A DNA stretch of 64,000 nucleotides from Hexactinellida sp. DTS-2022 (taxonomy: Eukaryota; Porifera; Hexactinellida), in NCBI GenBank assembly GCA_028753945.1, contig JAPNXP010000012.1:4238501-4302500 (forward strand), given 5' to 3'. Under the pieces are notes generated by a model. The model had not been told where the DNA came from, made no database searches, and was given only the letters and a program-made list of their open reading frames with translations. Shown piece after piece: positions 1 to 11,345 of the stretch. Position numbers and translations under genes: made by a program. Numbering within the stretch: the first letter of the stretch is position 1; every line of letters begins with the position of its first letter.

Positions 1-470
1 CCTAATTTCCCAAAAGCAACAATGGGTTGTTGGAATGTGGCATAGTTTGGTATCGCTGGCACAGGAGGGATGGGAGGAGTCTCGAGTTGTACAATCTCTC
101 CCAGACGGGAGATACGTTCCTCTAGGTCCCGTGTGTCGCAGAGGTAGCTCACTTCTTGAGGTGGTGCTGCCACTTGCATTTCTGCCATTTTCCCTTCCAA
201 ATCTGTGACTATTTTCCCCTGAAAGGAATGCAACAAATTGTGAGTCATTTGACCTTCCAAAAATGCGCGGGTTTCTGCGATTTGTTGTTGCATTTGTTGT
301 CGCGCCACCCGATTGGCTCTGATTTCCTCTCGTCTGTCCCTTAAGTCGGTCAACAGTTGGTGCCTTCTCTGCTCGAGAGAGAGTATCAACCTGTCTATCG
401 ATTGGTTGATTTGTATCGACACGGGGTCTACGATTGGTACTGGGATTAGCTCAGGTATTTGAGTCGCCAT
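1..470 (-). CDS. NHL-repeat protein, partial (C-terminus lies beyond the left edge)
   Basis: The minus strand is open from an ATG at 470 to the window edge (156 codons). The protein starts MATQIPELIPVPIVDPVSIQ, continues as a helical, Gln/Arg/Glu-rich segment (about residues 25-110) and then a Pro-rich linker, and reaches the motif AFGKLG at the edge. The same plan (short Pro-rich start, about 100 residues of coiled coil, linker, then AFGK opening the first NHL strand) occurs in the complete gene at 9314-10558, so the two are diverged paralogues on opposite strands. The beta-propeller itself is out of view. No RING or B-box comes before the coiled coil, unlike true TRIM-NHL proteins. An adaptor role is inferred from the family; the ligand is unknown. 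Confidence 0.75.
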   Translation of the reverse strand, partial: MATQIPELIPVPIVDPVSIQINQSIDRLILSLEQRRHQLLTDLRDRREEIRANRVARQQMQQQIAETRAFLEGQMTHNLLHSFQGKIVTDLEGKMAEMQVAAPPQEVSYLCDTRDLEERISRLGEIVQLETPPIPPVPAIPNYATFQQPIVAFGKL

Positions 471-1003
471 TTGTGTTTTTTGAAATTTATTTGAGTTTGT
501 TTGTTTGTTTCAGTTTAATCTTAATTTATAGTTCCATTAAATGACTACTCTCATTTCTGAGTAACACAGTTAATATTAGTTGTGGTCGTTAGACAATACT
601 TTAACTCTGAACTTATTGCGTATTTAGATTAGTGGCTGTATTAATTGTGGTTGTTGTTTCAATGGATAACTAATTTCTGCAATTCCATCAAATTCTTTTG
701 AACCACTAAATTAAATAATTCTACTTTTTAAGGAATATTAGCTTTTCAATAACAAAAGTTTATTCGTTGAACATATTTAAGTTCCGATTAATAGATCACA
801 GTTCCATAAGGGGAACATATTTGGTGTTCCTACTAACGAGTTTGCTTATAGTTCTATTTATAGTTCCAATCTCATACTTACAGTAGAACAACTCTCTGTA
901 TAAGTTAAAGCTACTTCAAATAATAAATAAACTAATTATTGGACCGATATATCGACTCCGAGGGGCTCGTTATACAATATTCGAATAAATAAAGGAGAAG
1001 TAT

Positions 1004-1136
1004 AAAAAAATCCAAAATTGCAGCTGTGCCGACGCATTTCCCTTTGGTGGCACTATCTTTTGGTGGATACCGGTTGGGTAATTGATAGTGCCTCCAAGGA
1101 AATGCTGTCGGGACAGCTGCAATTAGGAATTTTTTT
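1004..1136. repeat. palindromic MITE, copy 1
   Basis: Ends read aaaaaatccaaaattgcagc and, on the other strand, gaaaaaaattcctaattgca, both followed by ctgt(g/c)ccgac and a cattt-cc...ggcactatc block, so almost the whole element is a fold-back of about 65-bp arms. A second copy is at 1990-2120 and a diverged one at 54728-54842. Confidence 0.7.
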
Positions 1137-1989
1137 CGCCATGTCATTATCACTATCAAGGTGTTAAATTATTTCAGGAAGGTGTTTCAGAAGGCGACGA
1201 CCCTTAGAGTGGGGAAAGTTTCCATTTTGCTCACTTCATTTTAGAGATATTCAAGTTTTAGCATGAATATAATAGGTGATGAATTAGCATTTTTTAAGTG
1301 CGTGTTGGGTGATCGCCCAACGCCAACTAACCCATTAATAATAATAATAATAATCATTTATAAAGCGCAAATTCCATTGTAGATATGTTAATTATTAATT
1401 TAAATTGAATTTCACTATAATAGTACTTGAATTCAGCGCACTCGATAACCCCAATAATCTAATTAGAACAGTCTCTATAAGTTAAAGACAGAGCGAATTA
1501 ATTATGTCAGTGTATCCATTGTGCAAGAATATTCTCGCAGAAGTAAATATAATCACATAATCTGTCGTTGTTATGAAATGTAAATTCTTAGTTTTCAATT
1601 AGAAAATAGAAGCCTACTCGATCTCACAAGTTGAATCAATATAATAATCACAAGTTGAAACAATAGAATTAGATTTAACACTTTCAATTGAACAGAAGTG
1701 TTAGTAAACAAAGGAAATTTGCAACTCAATTGTGGCACAAATGAAGCGCAATTTGAAAATTCGTGCACTGTGACAAGGTGTAGAATTTAATTCTCTATCG
1801 AATGCATATAAATAGAATATTCGCGCACAATTTATTGTTCTTTTTCTAACATTAAACAGGTGTAAAAATGTGTCCCAAAAAATGTGATAAATAAACGTGA
1901 CGCACATCTGTAACCCATGAGACATCTCTAATTAAAATTTTAGTTCTTAGTTAATAAAACTCTGTTCTGTGGATGGGATACGGAAGAAG

Positions 1990-2120
1990 AAAAAAATCCA
2001 AAATTGCAGGTGTGCCGACAGCATTTTTCCTTGGAGGCACTATCAATTACCCAACCAGTACCACCAAAAGATAGTGCCACCAAAGGGAAATGCGTCGGCA
2101 CAGCTGCAATTTTGGATTTT
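1990..2120. repeat. palindromic MITE, copy 2
   Basis: Same family as 1004-1136, with the centre in the opposite orientation. Arms carry aaaatccaaaattgcaggtg / caattttggatttt, then ggcactatcaattacccaac towards the centre. No coding capacity. Confidence 0.7.
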
Positions 2121-2472
2121 GAGTATCGAGCAGAACTCTATTTGCCGCATTTATAGTCATAATAAATTTGGCACATTTCTGAAAGCTTATCTTCGTGGTT
2201 AATCATCTCTCCAAACTGAATATAAATTTGCATTCAGTGTATTAATTAAATCTGGAATTATTAACAAATTTCCAAGTGTCTGCTGCTTCCGACAGTTGTC
2301 AGTTCCAAATCGAGCATTTAAAGTTAATTCAATTCCTCTGATAGCAAGATTCGTCTATTAATCAAAAAATATCGAGCAAAATGCGACTTTGTTTAAGCGA
2401 ACATCACTGTACATTCAGGATTAATGCTTTTGCTTAAGTATTGGAGTAAGATTACAATTAATTTAATTAATA

Positions 2473-2780
2473 CGAGCCCTTCGATCTCGGTCGCTTTGCG
2501 ACGGGTCGGTGCTACGTACCTCAAATTATCGGGAGCTATGCGGCCTTAATCCTCACCTTTTCCACCTTGGAGGATATTATATACATCCCTTTCTACAATT
2601 TTCCATACTTTTAACTTGTTTACCTATAATACCCGTTGTAAGCTAACTTCTAGGTTGATTTTGAATTTTCATTAATTTGTTCACCCATTTTTGTAAACAA
2701 TAACAATTATTCATATTACAAATTTGTAAATGCGAGATCGAAATCAGCATACTTGTTTACCTATTATAACATTTGGAACT
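2473..2780. repeat. dispersed repeat with GAA-loop hairpins at one end (family A)
   Basis: Starts cgagcccttcgatctcggtc and gctttgcgac, i.e. two adjacent GC-rich hairpins, followed by a roughly 260-bp AT-rich body (aaattatcgggagctatgcg ...). The same hairpins plus body recur inverted at 44905-45220 and in part near 60300-60535; hairpins alone recur at 25375-25410 and 54871-54896. Confidence 0.65.
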
Positions 2781-2828
2781 TATATTCTATTCCCTTTCTA
2801 TTCCCCCGTCACTTTAATTCAATCCGGA

Positions 2829-2868
2829 CAAACAAACAAACAAACAAACACACACACACACACACAAC
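2829..2868. repeat. (CAAA)n/(CA)n microsatellite
   Basis: Five or six caaa units run straight into a ca-dinucleotide run. Confidence 0.85.
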
Positions 2869-3089
2869 AATCAATTATAATAATATAGATAATGAATAAT
2901 CAATTAATGTAAATAATGAATTATTACAAATGACTTAAGTTGTAGAACAATCTTCTATTAAACTAACCGTGTTTCGGGTTGTGTATAAACAACAAATTAG
3001 AACCGAATAACAAACAGAGAATACACTAACAGTAGTAAATAATGGAGTAGTTTCAATTTACAAACTAAGGCTACTTATTATAAGAAGAA

Positions 3090-4390
3090 TCATTTGAATG
3101 GGTCTTTTGGGAATGTATTACTATTAGATTTGAATATTTTATACGGTATTACACGATGAATTATGGGATTTGGAATTTTCGAATCGAAATATAGTTCCAC
3201 AAATAAATGATGATTGTGTATTACTGATGTTTGGAAGCCTACAGAGTAAAAATATTCACTATCACTTCCTATCTTCAGCGGATAGTTCATTCGTTCATCT
3301 TGAAATAGAGATTCTGTGTTGTTTTGTTTGTCAACAATAATAACGCTATACTGAGTAATGTTGGCTTCTCTCAATTGACTGTCAAACTCTCCTTCTATCC
3401 TCTTTAGCCTCAATCTTAAATACAGGCTAAAGTGTAAGTTTATGAATCTTTCAGCATAAACCCTGATTTTATAGTTGTTAACATAGAAAATAGGTCCTTC
3501 TATGCTCGATCCTATATTTGTACTCATTATCCCATTTATATCTCATATAATTCCATCAAGTTTTTTGTTTTCTTTAACTCTAGTTTCAGTTAATCTTTTT
3601 CCTTTTCCAACGTTTGAATCCTTATTAAACTAATATCAGCATGTTCAATGTAGAACTCTTTCTTGTGAGCTCCCAGGTCTGTCATAAACATTGGCTTTTC
3701 TTTGCAGCCGTATTCAGAATAGGGACATGACACCTTTTCTAACTCACACTCATTCTTGTGAGCAGAAAGCTCTTGTCGTACAAGACTTACTCCGCATTTG
3801 TTCGGACAAGTCAGTGGATAGTTGTCACAATATTCGAAATGCTCTTCGATATCCTTTGGTAAACCCGCTTTACCACATTGATACTTACAATCCATTTGGC
3901 GCATTTCACACAAATGAGCCTCGTGGTTGATTTTATCTTCTCGCTTTATAACCTTTTTGCATTTAGTGCATTCAATTAGGAAACAGAAACAGGTTTCCAA
4001 ATGTTCTGTCACTTCCGACAGTTTCCCGTTCCATTTGCATTCTCTGAGGAGAGGACAGTTTATTTTTATCTTCGAGATAGATAATTGTATTACTTTCACA
4101 GAGTTTAGCTCTTTTGGCATTTCACTGCACACTAAACAAGTAGTATCGCCTTTGTATATAGACGGTTCCCTCATAATCCCAGTGCACACTTTACACACGA
4201 TTAATTCCTGCTCCATTTCAGACAGGTTTTGAGAGATATAATACTTTCTATACCCACAGTGCTTTGTGCTCACTACAGTACAGTACTTTTCTGCATATTT
4301 CTGGGTTGTTTTGACGTACAAGAGATAATTTCTGTTGTCAGGGATAATTCTTTCAAATTTCGATGTCATGCTACTTTTGTGAAAATACAA
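3090..4390 (-). pseudogene. TRAF-like zinc-finger/MATH gene, apparently split
   Basis: Two adjacent minus-strand reading frames together look like one TRAF-family protein. The upstream part (4390 to 3590) has a degenerate RING-like CxxC...CxxC start (VCKVCTGIMREPS, TCLVCSEM) and then TRAF-type zinc fingers with regular Cys/His pairs (CPLLRECKWNGKLSEVTEHL, CTKCKKVI, CKYQCGKAG, CPNKCGVSL, CPYSEYGCKE). It ends in what should become the coiled coil (TLEKEKD, stop). The downstream part (3527 to 3090) looks like a TRAF-C/MATH domain (GPIFYVNNYKIRVYAERFIN ... YFYSVGF ... FVELYFD). Joining them requires passing a TAA, a +1 frame shift and a TGA within about 70 nt. I found no GT-AG pair that keeps phase, so a decayed gene is likelier than a missed intron. 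Intact relatives act as receptor-proximal ubiquitin-pathway adaptors. The A+T-rich codons differ from the conserved genes. Confidence 0.6.
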
Positions 4391-4467
4391 AGCTTCTAAA
4401 TGCTTTGGATCAAAGTTTGATGATTTTACTCAAAACTTATGGGCGTGTATGTAGCGAAATATTTGAT

Positions 4468-4572
4468 CTATACTGTTTTTTTCCTCGATTATTTGAACTG
4501 GTCGCCAGTCTTCCAGCTTAAATTAGTCGACTGTAGATCCCAACAAGTTCGGATAATCGAAGTTGCACTGTA
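4468..4572. repeat. degenerate short DNA-transposon relic
   Basis: The right end reads ttcggataatcgaagttgca followed by ctgta; the left end ctgtttttttcctcgattat is a worn inverted match. TA flanks fit a pogo/Tc1-like MITE. Confidence 0.4.
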
Positions 4573-7300
4573 GTTTATTTAGAGATAATTATCATAACTT
4601 ATATAACTATCTGCTGTTTATGTATTGGAAGAAAATTTATTCAAGCACGACTTGCTATTAGGAGAACCCACTGTGTGAAATGCAGTTTCTTTCCTTTATG
4701 AATCCCATAACTAATCATAGTGTCCAGAAATTAGAATGGATATATTGATTACTCTCCTTTTAGAGAATAGATATATTTTCTCACATTTATGTGGGAAAAT
4801 GAAGTATTTTTTAGATATTTTGACCTGCATCTAGATACAGTATTCCCCAACTGAGGGCCAACTCCCTACCCAATTTCAAGTATGTAAGTTACCTCTTACT
4901 AATTCCTCAATCTATTCCCAACAAACAAACTAACAGATTTTAGCGATTTAACCATAATAGTATCTACACGTGCCTTGCTGGATAACAAAGATTGGGTTAC
5001 CAGACAATACAACAACCACATAACCATACCAGTGTATTAATTAAAGCTATCAGGTGTCTGACACAAGTGTGTTAATGGAACTAACTCTACAGATACCACA
5101 GATAAACACACAGAGCACATATATACGCACTAGGTACACGTAGCCATAGCAACAGATAAGTATGCAGCTGGATGTTGTTGGTTAAGGGTAATCTGTATTG
5201 ATATTCGGGCGTTCACGGTGAATCTCAGAATTGCATAATTTACTACTAGGAATACTCTAGATGAGATAGAGATTGACTTCTATGATTTTTTTTTTCTTAA
5301 TTTTCAATCAAGATGGTGTTTTTTAATAAAATAAGACGTCGACTTCCTTATATGGGCATGACATTTTTTCAAAATTGTTGAATCTTTTTGAATTTTTGAA
5401 CATATTATTATGAGACTATTTCCTCTCAGTAATAATTTTTATTTTATTTATTTTTGCAGAAGAAACGATGCTAAAGGGCATTTTTTCAAAATAATCATAA
5501 AACGCAGTCGTGCACTAAACTATCGTTATAAAATGTTAGAAGAAAAATTTTTCAATTCTAGTTCAAGGGTCTGAGGATGCATCATGTGTTACCCCAGAGA
5601 AATTTTTTGACTTTCTGATTATTATTTTTGGTTTTATAAGCATTCTAAGGCTGCGGCCCACGAATTTTTCCGAATTTCAACATCAAAAGAGGTGATAAAA
5701 TTCTACACTGCCATATATTGTTCCCAAAATTAAAAATATCGGAATCTACAGGTCAAAATATACAGGTTCACGTCAAAAAGTTCAGGAATATGTCAAAAAT
5801 TAGGAAATTAGGGGCATAAAAGAATATGAAGGGTATGCAAGTACCCGGTGATCATATATTACTGTGGGAAATTGGACAGCAGAATAATTCTGTTATTCTT
5901 CATAAAAATGCGCCAGCTTCTTATCTATGCGTAGCATTTGTTTTCAACACTTTTACAATAATATATCATGAGTTATGACCAATTTATGACTATGGTTTTG
6001 TCTGTTTTGTCATATTTTCACACCTCAAGGCCCTCAAATATACAATAAAGTATTATATAAAACACCAATTTGGTAATACAAATATGGAAATAGCATTTGC
6101 GCACAAAATGAGACGTTACACAACACGATCCAATCATTATTCGATAAGTTATGGACTTTTGGGCCACAGAAGGGGGCAAAAAATCTGACATTTCACACCT
6201 GTTGATATTTCAGAAACGCTTTGAGATAAAATGATCATAGGCATTAGAAAATACTGTAAATACCTGACTTTCTATACGTTTATAATACATTTTAGGACTC
6301 TAGGTGTCACACTTTTTAACATGACCATATATGGTAATTTGATGTGCCCAATTTTGATGACGAAGCAAATTTTGTAACTCTTGATCTCTGGACAGCAGAG
6401 ACTAGCTCTAAAATTCTAGTCACATCATGATACTATTTCTTACTCATTGGATAAACTTTTGGGATTATATTATAATTCGAATGATGTGTTCTGATTTCAA
6501 ATGCCCAAATATGGTGGTGTCAAAGTGGCAATATGTTAAAAAGCTGACAAAAATCCAACTTCTGATCCAAATGAGATAGAGCTTAGCTCTAAATTTCTAA
6601 AAATAGTCTAATTCAATTTCAAATGACATTATCTATTTTATGCAGTTTAGGAACTCCTTTTCCTCGCACTTTCATATTCTGGACTCAGCCACTTCGACAC
6701 AAATTAATTAAATGCTAATTATGAAGGTGTAAAAAAAGACCATTTGGGCATATGGATGTAAAAAAGAGAATTTTTATTCTAGAAAGTCAAACTTTTTTTT
6801 AAAATGCTCAGTATATGTAGGCGCATGTTTTAAAAGCGGGCAGTTTTGGCAATATAATACAAAAAAATTGAATTAGTATACTTTTAATGAAAAATAGTGG
6901 GTTTTTTTTGACCAATTTCACAAAAATGACAATAACATAGAGTAGATTAAAGAAAAAGCATATTTCGGTTCGATTTAAAACATTGAGTATTGACTCAGGT
7001 ATATTTTATAATTGACATGTTTCGCGCTAAAAACTAACATAAAAATTTTTTGTAAATATTTGGCTAGTATGGATTAGGCCTATATTGACATTGTCTAGTT
7101 CATAACTAAGGATATATACATAGTAGAACTCTAATATTTTCAGGGATATCTTAGATATATTAGTACTATCCAAAAACGCAATAAAAACATTAGGTCGTCG
7201 GGTGTCAAAATATCAGTACAGAGTACCCTTAAGTCAGTTTATGTTTTTCTTAGAAGAGAGCTCTGATATATCTGTAATAAGAAATGCAGTATACAGATGT
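4573..7300. other. gene-free AT-rich stretch
   Basis: No open frame of useful length and no repeat structure that I could resolve. Long A/T homopolymers and stops in all frames suggest old, decayed transposon or unique intergenic DNA. Confidence 0.4.
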
Positions 7301-7309
7301 ATTATACCA

Positions 7310-7467
7310 GCGATTCCAAAGCTTTTAAATCCGTGGACCCCCTATAGCAAATATTAGACATCATGTGGACCACCTCCCATTAAGTTAACCGTAATACAGA
7401 TTAAACATCACACCCTTCTATTGACCGTAATACCGATTCTAAGATCTTGTGGACACCAGGTTGGGAA
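7310..7467. repeat. worn hAT-like MITE
   Basis: Left end cagcgattccaaagctttta and right end ccaggttgggaaccgct are imperfect inverted repeats of the cagcggttcccaac type common in animal hAT MITEs. Flanks tattatac / tacaatac are an imperfect 8-bp duplication. Confidence 0.45.
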
Positions 7468-7800
7468 CCGCTATACAATACTATAGAGTTTATAAATTCC
7501 TTTAGTTTACTCGTCCAAGATTTGTTCTAAATTACAGAATTGCATCCAACCCAAACCCTGAATTAAACCTGTATATTAGAATGTACCCTGAGTATCCTAA
7601 TCTAATTCCAGTATATAATCTATAGCATTAGTGTTGCACCAATCAACAACAATTATAGACCGGGCGATATTTAGTTTCTATGACCATAACTTCATGATCT
7701 TCCTATTTATTGTTTTGCATGGTAAATTATTGCTGCACACTAAATTAGTAGCATAAGTAGATACCACCAGTTTATCACAACTGCTACACTATACATTTAT

Positions 7801-7973
7801 AAAGGGTCGTTCAAACATTACGTTACGTTAAGGGAGCTATTGATCAAAGGGGGGTTATTAATCAATGTCTGGTAGACCATCCTTTTATCTTCCAAAATGA
7901 TACAAAAGCGTGCCATAGGAATGAAGGGGGCTGTCTAATTTTGCATTATGTGAGGTTTGATCGGCCCTTAAGT
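7801..7973. repeat. short inverted-repeat element, class unclear
   Basis: Left aaagggtcgttcaaacatta and right gtgaggtttgatcggccctt form imperfect inverted ends. TTAA at the right edge hints at piggyBac-like targeting but the left edge reads TATAA, so the class is open. Confidence 0.35.
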
Positions 7974-8083
7974 TATTAGTATATTTGTTAGTTAAAACTT
8001 ATATATGCATGCATTATGTTCTAACTAACAAATATAAGTAACAAATATAAGTTTTAACTAACAAATAGTTTTAACTAACAAAT

Positions 8084-8111
8084 ACTTTTTGATGCATATG
8101 CATCAAAAAGT
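8084..8111. repeat. 28-bp perfect palindrome
   Basis: actttttgatgcat followed directly by its exact reverse complement, then cgcgaagcgaaagc. It is preceded by ctaacaaatataagt-type short tandem copies (about 8020-8080). Confidence 0.8.
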
Positions 8112-8328
8112 CGCGAAGCGAAAGCTTATAAATGTCGCGAGCCAGTAATTTAACATGCTATCAAACGAAGGCAATCACTGATCAAAATATCTGAGTAGTC
8201 AACAAATAACAGTAACAAACAAATTGAGTTATCTAGTGCAATATAACCAGGAAAAGATAATCCAATGGGATTACTTGGCTGCAGGCCAGGGGCCCTAGAC
8301 AACGGGGATCCTGAATACCAGACGAAGG

Positions 8329-8843
8329 CAGGGTTGGGTTCAATTATAATTGTAATTAATTACGTTTTGTACATAATTGTAATTGATTATTGAAAAACTT
8401 CGTAATTGTAATTGTAATTGAATTTTTTTGACATAATTGTAATTGTAATTGGAGTACATAATTGTAATTGAGGAACTCATGTTTGTCAGAGGAAATAAGC
8501 ACTTACAATAATTATTACATCATTCTACTTAAGTATAATTGGATTATTTAGTTATAATAAATATATGCACTCGTTAATCACCATATTAATAGGGTAGATC
8601 CAATAATACTTAAGATAACAAACTTTACATTAATTATATTGAAGATATATTTGAATATAGCATCAGTTTTGTAATTGTAATTGTAATTGTAATTGGGAGT
8701 AACTTCCCAATTATAACTGTAATTATAATTATAATTGGAAATTAAAGTTGCTTGTAATTGTAATTGTAATTATAATTACAAATTAAAACTAGTTGTAATT
8801 GTAACTGTAATTAAATATAAAAATATAATTGAACCCAACCCTG
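8329..8843. mobile_element. hAT-type MITE, 515 bp, with 8-bp target duplication
   Basis: Ends are perfect 20-bp inverted repeats CAGGGTTGGGTTCAATTATA. The flanks GACGAAGG at 8321-8328 and 8844-8851 are an exact 8-bp target duplication, the hAT hallmark. The interior is made of taattg/aattgtaattg short repeats and codes for nothing. Confidence 0.9.
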
Positions 8844-9313
8844 GACGAAGGCTTAGGGAATTCGATAACCATTCAATCCAAGCAACCATTGCAGTATACT
8901 GTGTGTTAAAATCAATAATAATTATTGGTCACTAATGTTTGAGTTGTTGCAACAATATTGTTATTACTTTTAACTGTAAATTGGAACATGGTAAGAGGAT
9001 AGTAAATTATGAATTTAAATATATAAACAAGATTTATTTGTTTTACTATTAGCTGAATTTATGGCGAAGAACGTGAAAAAGAGCATCTAAGTGACATTGA
9101 ATATTCAGCCAAGGGCCTGGAAAATTCTTAATCCGGCTCTGTAACTGCATTGAGCATTGCAATTTGCAATATGAGTCATTAAATGAAAGCACTGAACTAA
9201 TGCAACAGCTAGTTTAAATATAAATAAGAAAATTATTCTATAAAATAACTAACGAATAATAATAAAAATTTCTACCAAACCTAGCATATAGCTTAAGTAT
9301 TATAAACAGAGAA

Positions 9314-10558
9314 ATGGCCGCTAGATTTCCTGACCCAGCAATTCCCATAGACACAATCGAGACACAAATTAATAAATTCTGCGATAAAATTATAATGTAT
9401 GTGAATGCAAGGCGAATGACTCTCCTAGCAACCGTTCAGGAGACAAGGAACGCGAAAGTAGAGAGACTGAGACGGCGCGTCGAGGGACGCCAGCAGTTGG
9501 AAGCGACGAAGGGAGAGATTGAGAGACTCCTGAAGGAGAATATTCTCCAGGAGACCCAGCAGCTGCTTCTGAGAGAAGTGGAGCGAAAGCTGGAAGAGGT
9601 GAGCACGCCTCTGCCGGAGACACGCGTGGAGTTCCGAGGAGAGTACGGACACCTGGAACAGCTGATAGCTGCTCTCGGAGAGATACGGGAGGAGGAGGTA
9701 CCAGCTGTGCCCAGATACGAAGCCATGAGACCGACCCTAGCTTTCGGGAAGAAAGGCAAAGCTCCTGGAGAGCTATGGTATCCTCATGCTGTAGCGATTG
9801 ACAGAAATACAAACCATATTTATGTTGCAGAGGGGGATATGTTCCCTAACTTCTCGCGTATCTCAATATTCTCAGATGGAGGTGAGTTCCTAAACAGTTA
9901 CACTCACGAGCACATCAAATGTCCACACGGTATAGCTATACACACAGACAACTTGTATGTAGCCGATACAGGCGTACATGCTGTGTTTCAGTTTAAGATA
10001 GAATCTGACATACGATTAGTAGCTTTGTTTGGAACAAGGGGAACTGGGAATGGAGAATTCAATTGGCCTTCTAACCTCGCTGTCTCTACTAACGGAGATG
10101 TTTATGTAGCAGATCTCCACAACAACAGAGTGCAGATCCTAGATAGCTCACTACACTACACACGAACTCTCACTGAACACGCAATTCCACAGCCTATAGA
10201 TATCAAGCTAACAGTTGATTTAGTGTACGTGCTATGTAAAGACTCTCCCTGTATTCGTGTGTTCTCTCACACAGGAGACATGCTACGCTCCCTTATAACA
10301 CGAGGGGACCAGCTACAGGTTAATGACGCTTGGTTCTTCTGTTTGGACTCACAGGAGAATATCATCATTAGCGATAATAGTGCTCATAACGTCAAATTAT
10401 TCTCGAAGGAAGGAAATCCCATTAGCACCATCGGCCAAATGGGACAGGGAATAGGAATGTTTAACTATCCTCGAGGAATAACTCTGAACAATACGTTGTG
10501 TTTAGTTGTTGTTTCTTGGAGTGACAACTATGTTCTTCAGATATTCTCCTCTCTGTAA
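9314..10558 (+). CDS. coiled-coil NHL beta-propeller protein, 414 aa
   Basis: A single-exon gene. ATG at 9314 is the first in frame. Residues 1-20 are Pro/Ile-rich (MAARFPDPAIPIDTIETQIN), about 25-128 form a charged coiled coil (RRMTLLATVQETR ... KLEEVSTPL), and from about 142 a run of NHL-type strands follows (AFGKKGKAPGELWYPHAVAI, HIKCPHGIAIHTDNLYVADT, FNWPSNLAVSTNGDVYVADL, MFNYPRGITLNNTL), about six blades in all. This is the C-terminal half of TRIM-NHL/TRIM71-type proteins without RING or B-box. Such proteins usually bind RNA or protein through the propeller; no ubiquitin-ligase activity should be assumed here. The paralogue at 1-470 on the other strand shares the plan, which suggests a lineage-expanded family. 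Coding GC is moderate, higher in the coiled coil than in the propeller. Confidence 0.88.
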   Translation: MAARFPDPAIPIDTIETQINKFCDKIIMYVNARRMTLLATVQETRNAKVERLRRRVEGRQQLEATKGEIERLLKENILQETQQLLLREVERKLEEVSTPLPETRVEFRGEYGHLEQLIAALGEIREEEVPAVPRYEAMRPTLAFGKKGKAPGELWYPHAVAIDRNTNHIYVAEGDMFPNFSRISIFSDGGEFLNSYTHEHIKCPHGIAIHTDNLYVADTGVHAVFQFKIESDIRLVALFGTRGTGNGEFNWPSNLAVSTNGDVYVADLHNNRVQILDSSLHYTRTLTEHAIPQPIDIKLTVDLVYVLCKDSPCIRVFSHTGDMLRSLITRGDQLQVNDAWFFCLDSQENIIISDNSAHNVKLFSKEGNPISTIGQMGQGIGMFNYPRGITLNNTLCLVVVSWSDNYVLQIFSSL

Positions 10559-10852
10559 TAATTATTTTGTTTGTTCCTCTTTTTGTAAAATATTGTAACA
10601 CAATATTAAACTTGTATCCTTGCTCCATTTATCTAGTGTATATATAAATTGGGAATGGGTTTAATGTTAGTTTTTTACGTCTAAACAATGAGAGTTGTAC
10701 CCCAACCCATATAGGCCATATCACTTATCATTTTTTTGTTTAAAATTTTGTTAATTTTTGGTAGTTCATTTAACCAAAAACACACAACATCCACTGTGTT
10801 GTGACCTGGCTGTGAAATCAACTTGGATTGCTTGCTCTTGTCATAACTCTAA
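10559..10852. other. 3' flank of the NHL gene
   Basis: AT-rich, with no separate feature. A polyadenylation signal is not obvious; an aatattaaa near 10603 is the nearest candidate. Confidence 0.3.
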
Positions 10853-11345
10853 CTAGCGCGCTTCGCTTGCTAGGTCGTTTCGCGGCAGAACACAACCACA
10901 CACCAACCGCGAAGCGGTTGGTGTGTGGTTTATATACTCCTAATATTGATTATAAAGCGTAAATAGGCTTAAATAGTCAAATTTAACAATGTGAAATTCT
11001 TATGATTACGTCATCATGCGATAATGAGTTAGCATGGTGGCGATCTGGTGTGACCACCATCCCCGCATCAATAATGTGCATGTTCTATTAAATTTTCAGA
11101 TTTTTATCTCTTAGAGGGCGCGAATTATGTGCGATTAAGTGAATTTTCAGGGTTCACGAAATGTGACAATGACGTCATAACTTGTCGAGGTGTGAGAAAT
11201 TTTGAGTGGAAACCTCAACTTGTTGGCGGGTGCCAAAAGTTACCCCTATGTGCCAAAAATCTCATTTGGAAACCGTCTAGTTTCTTCAATCAACTCGGAA
11301 CATACAAACAAGTATATACACACATACACACACCCTTTGTGTTTT
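10853..11345 (-). mobile_element. Helitron-like non-autonomous element, copy 1
   Basis: On the minus strand the element ends with hairpins accaaccgc-TTC-gcggttggt and ctagcaagcgaagcgcgctag, finishing in CTAG followed by T, as expected for a Helitron 3' end (CTRR next to T). A copy in the other orientation at 57645-58125 ends at exactly the same base, again followed by T. The 5' end is blurred by a CA/TA simple repeat, so the TC terminus cannot be fixed. Confidence 0.55.

Larger units (their letters stand above)
471..2472. other. intergenic, AT-rich, with two copies of one palindromic MITE
   Basis: No gene is visible. The stretch holds two short inverted-repeat elements (listed separately). 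An AAT microsatellite sits near 1330-1350. A segment near 1890-1985 (cgcacatctgtaacccatga and what follows) recurs near 51650-51745. Confidence 0.5.

Noticed and set aside
5200-7300. A hidden transposon or RNA gene in the long gene-free stretch
   Set aside because: I could not find convincing terminal repeats, conserved structure or frames; a genome-wide repeat search would be needed.
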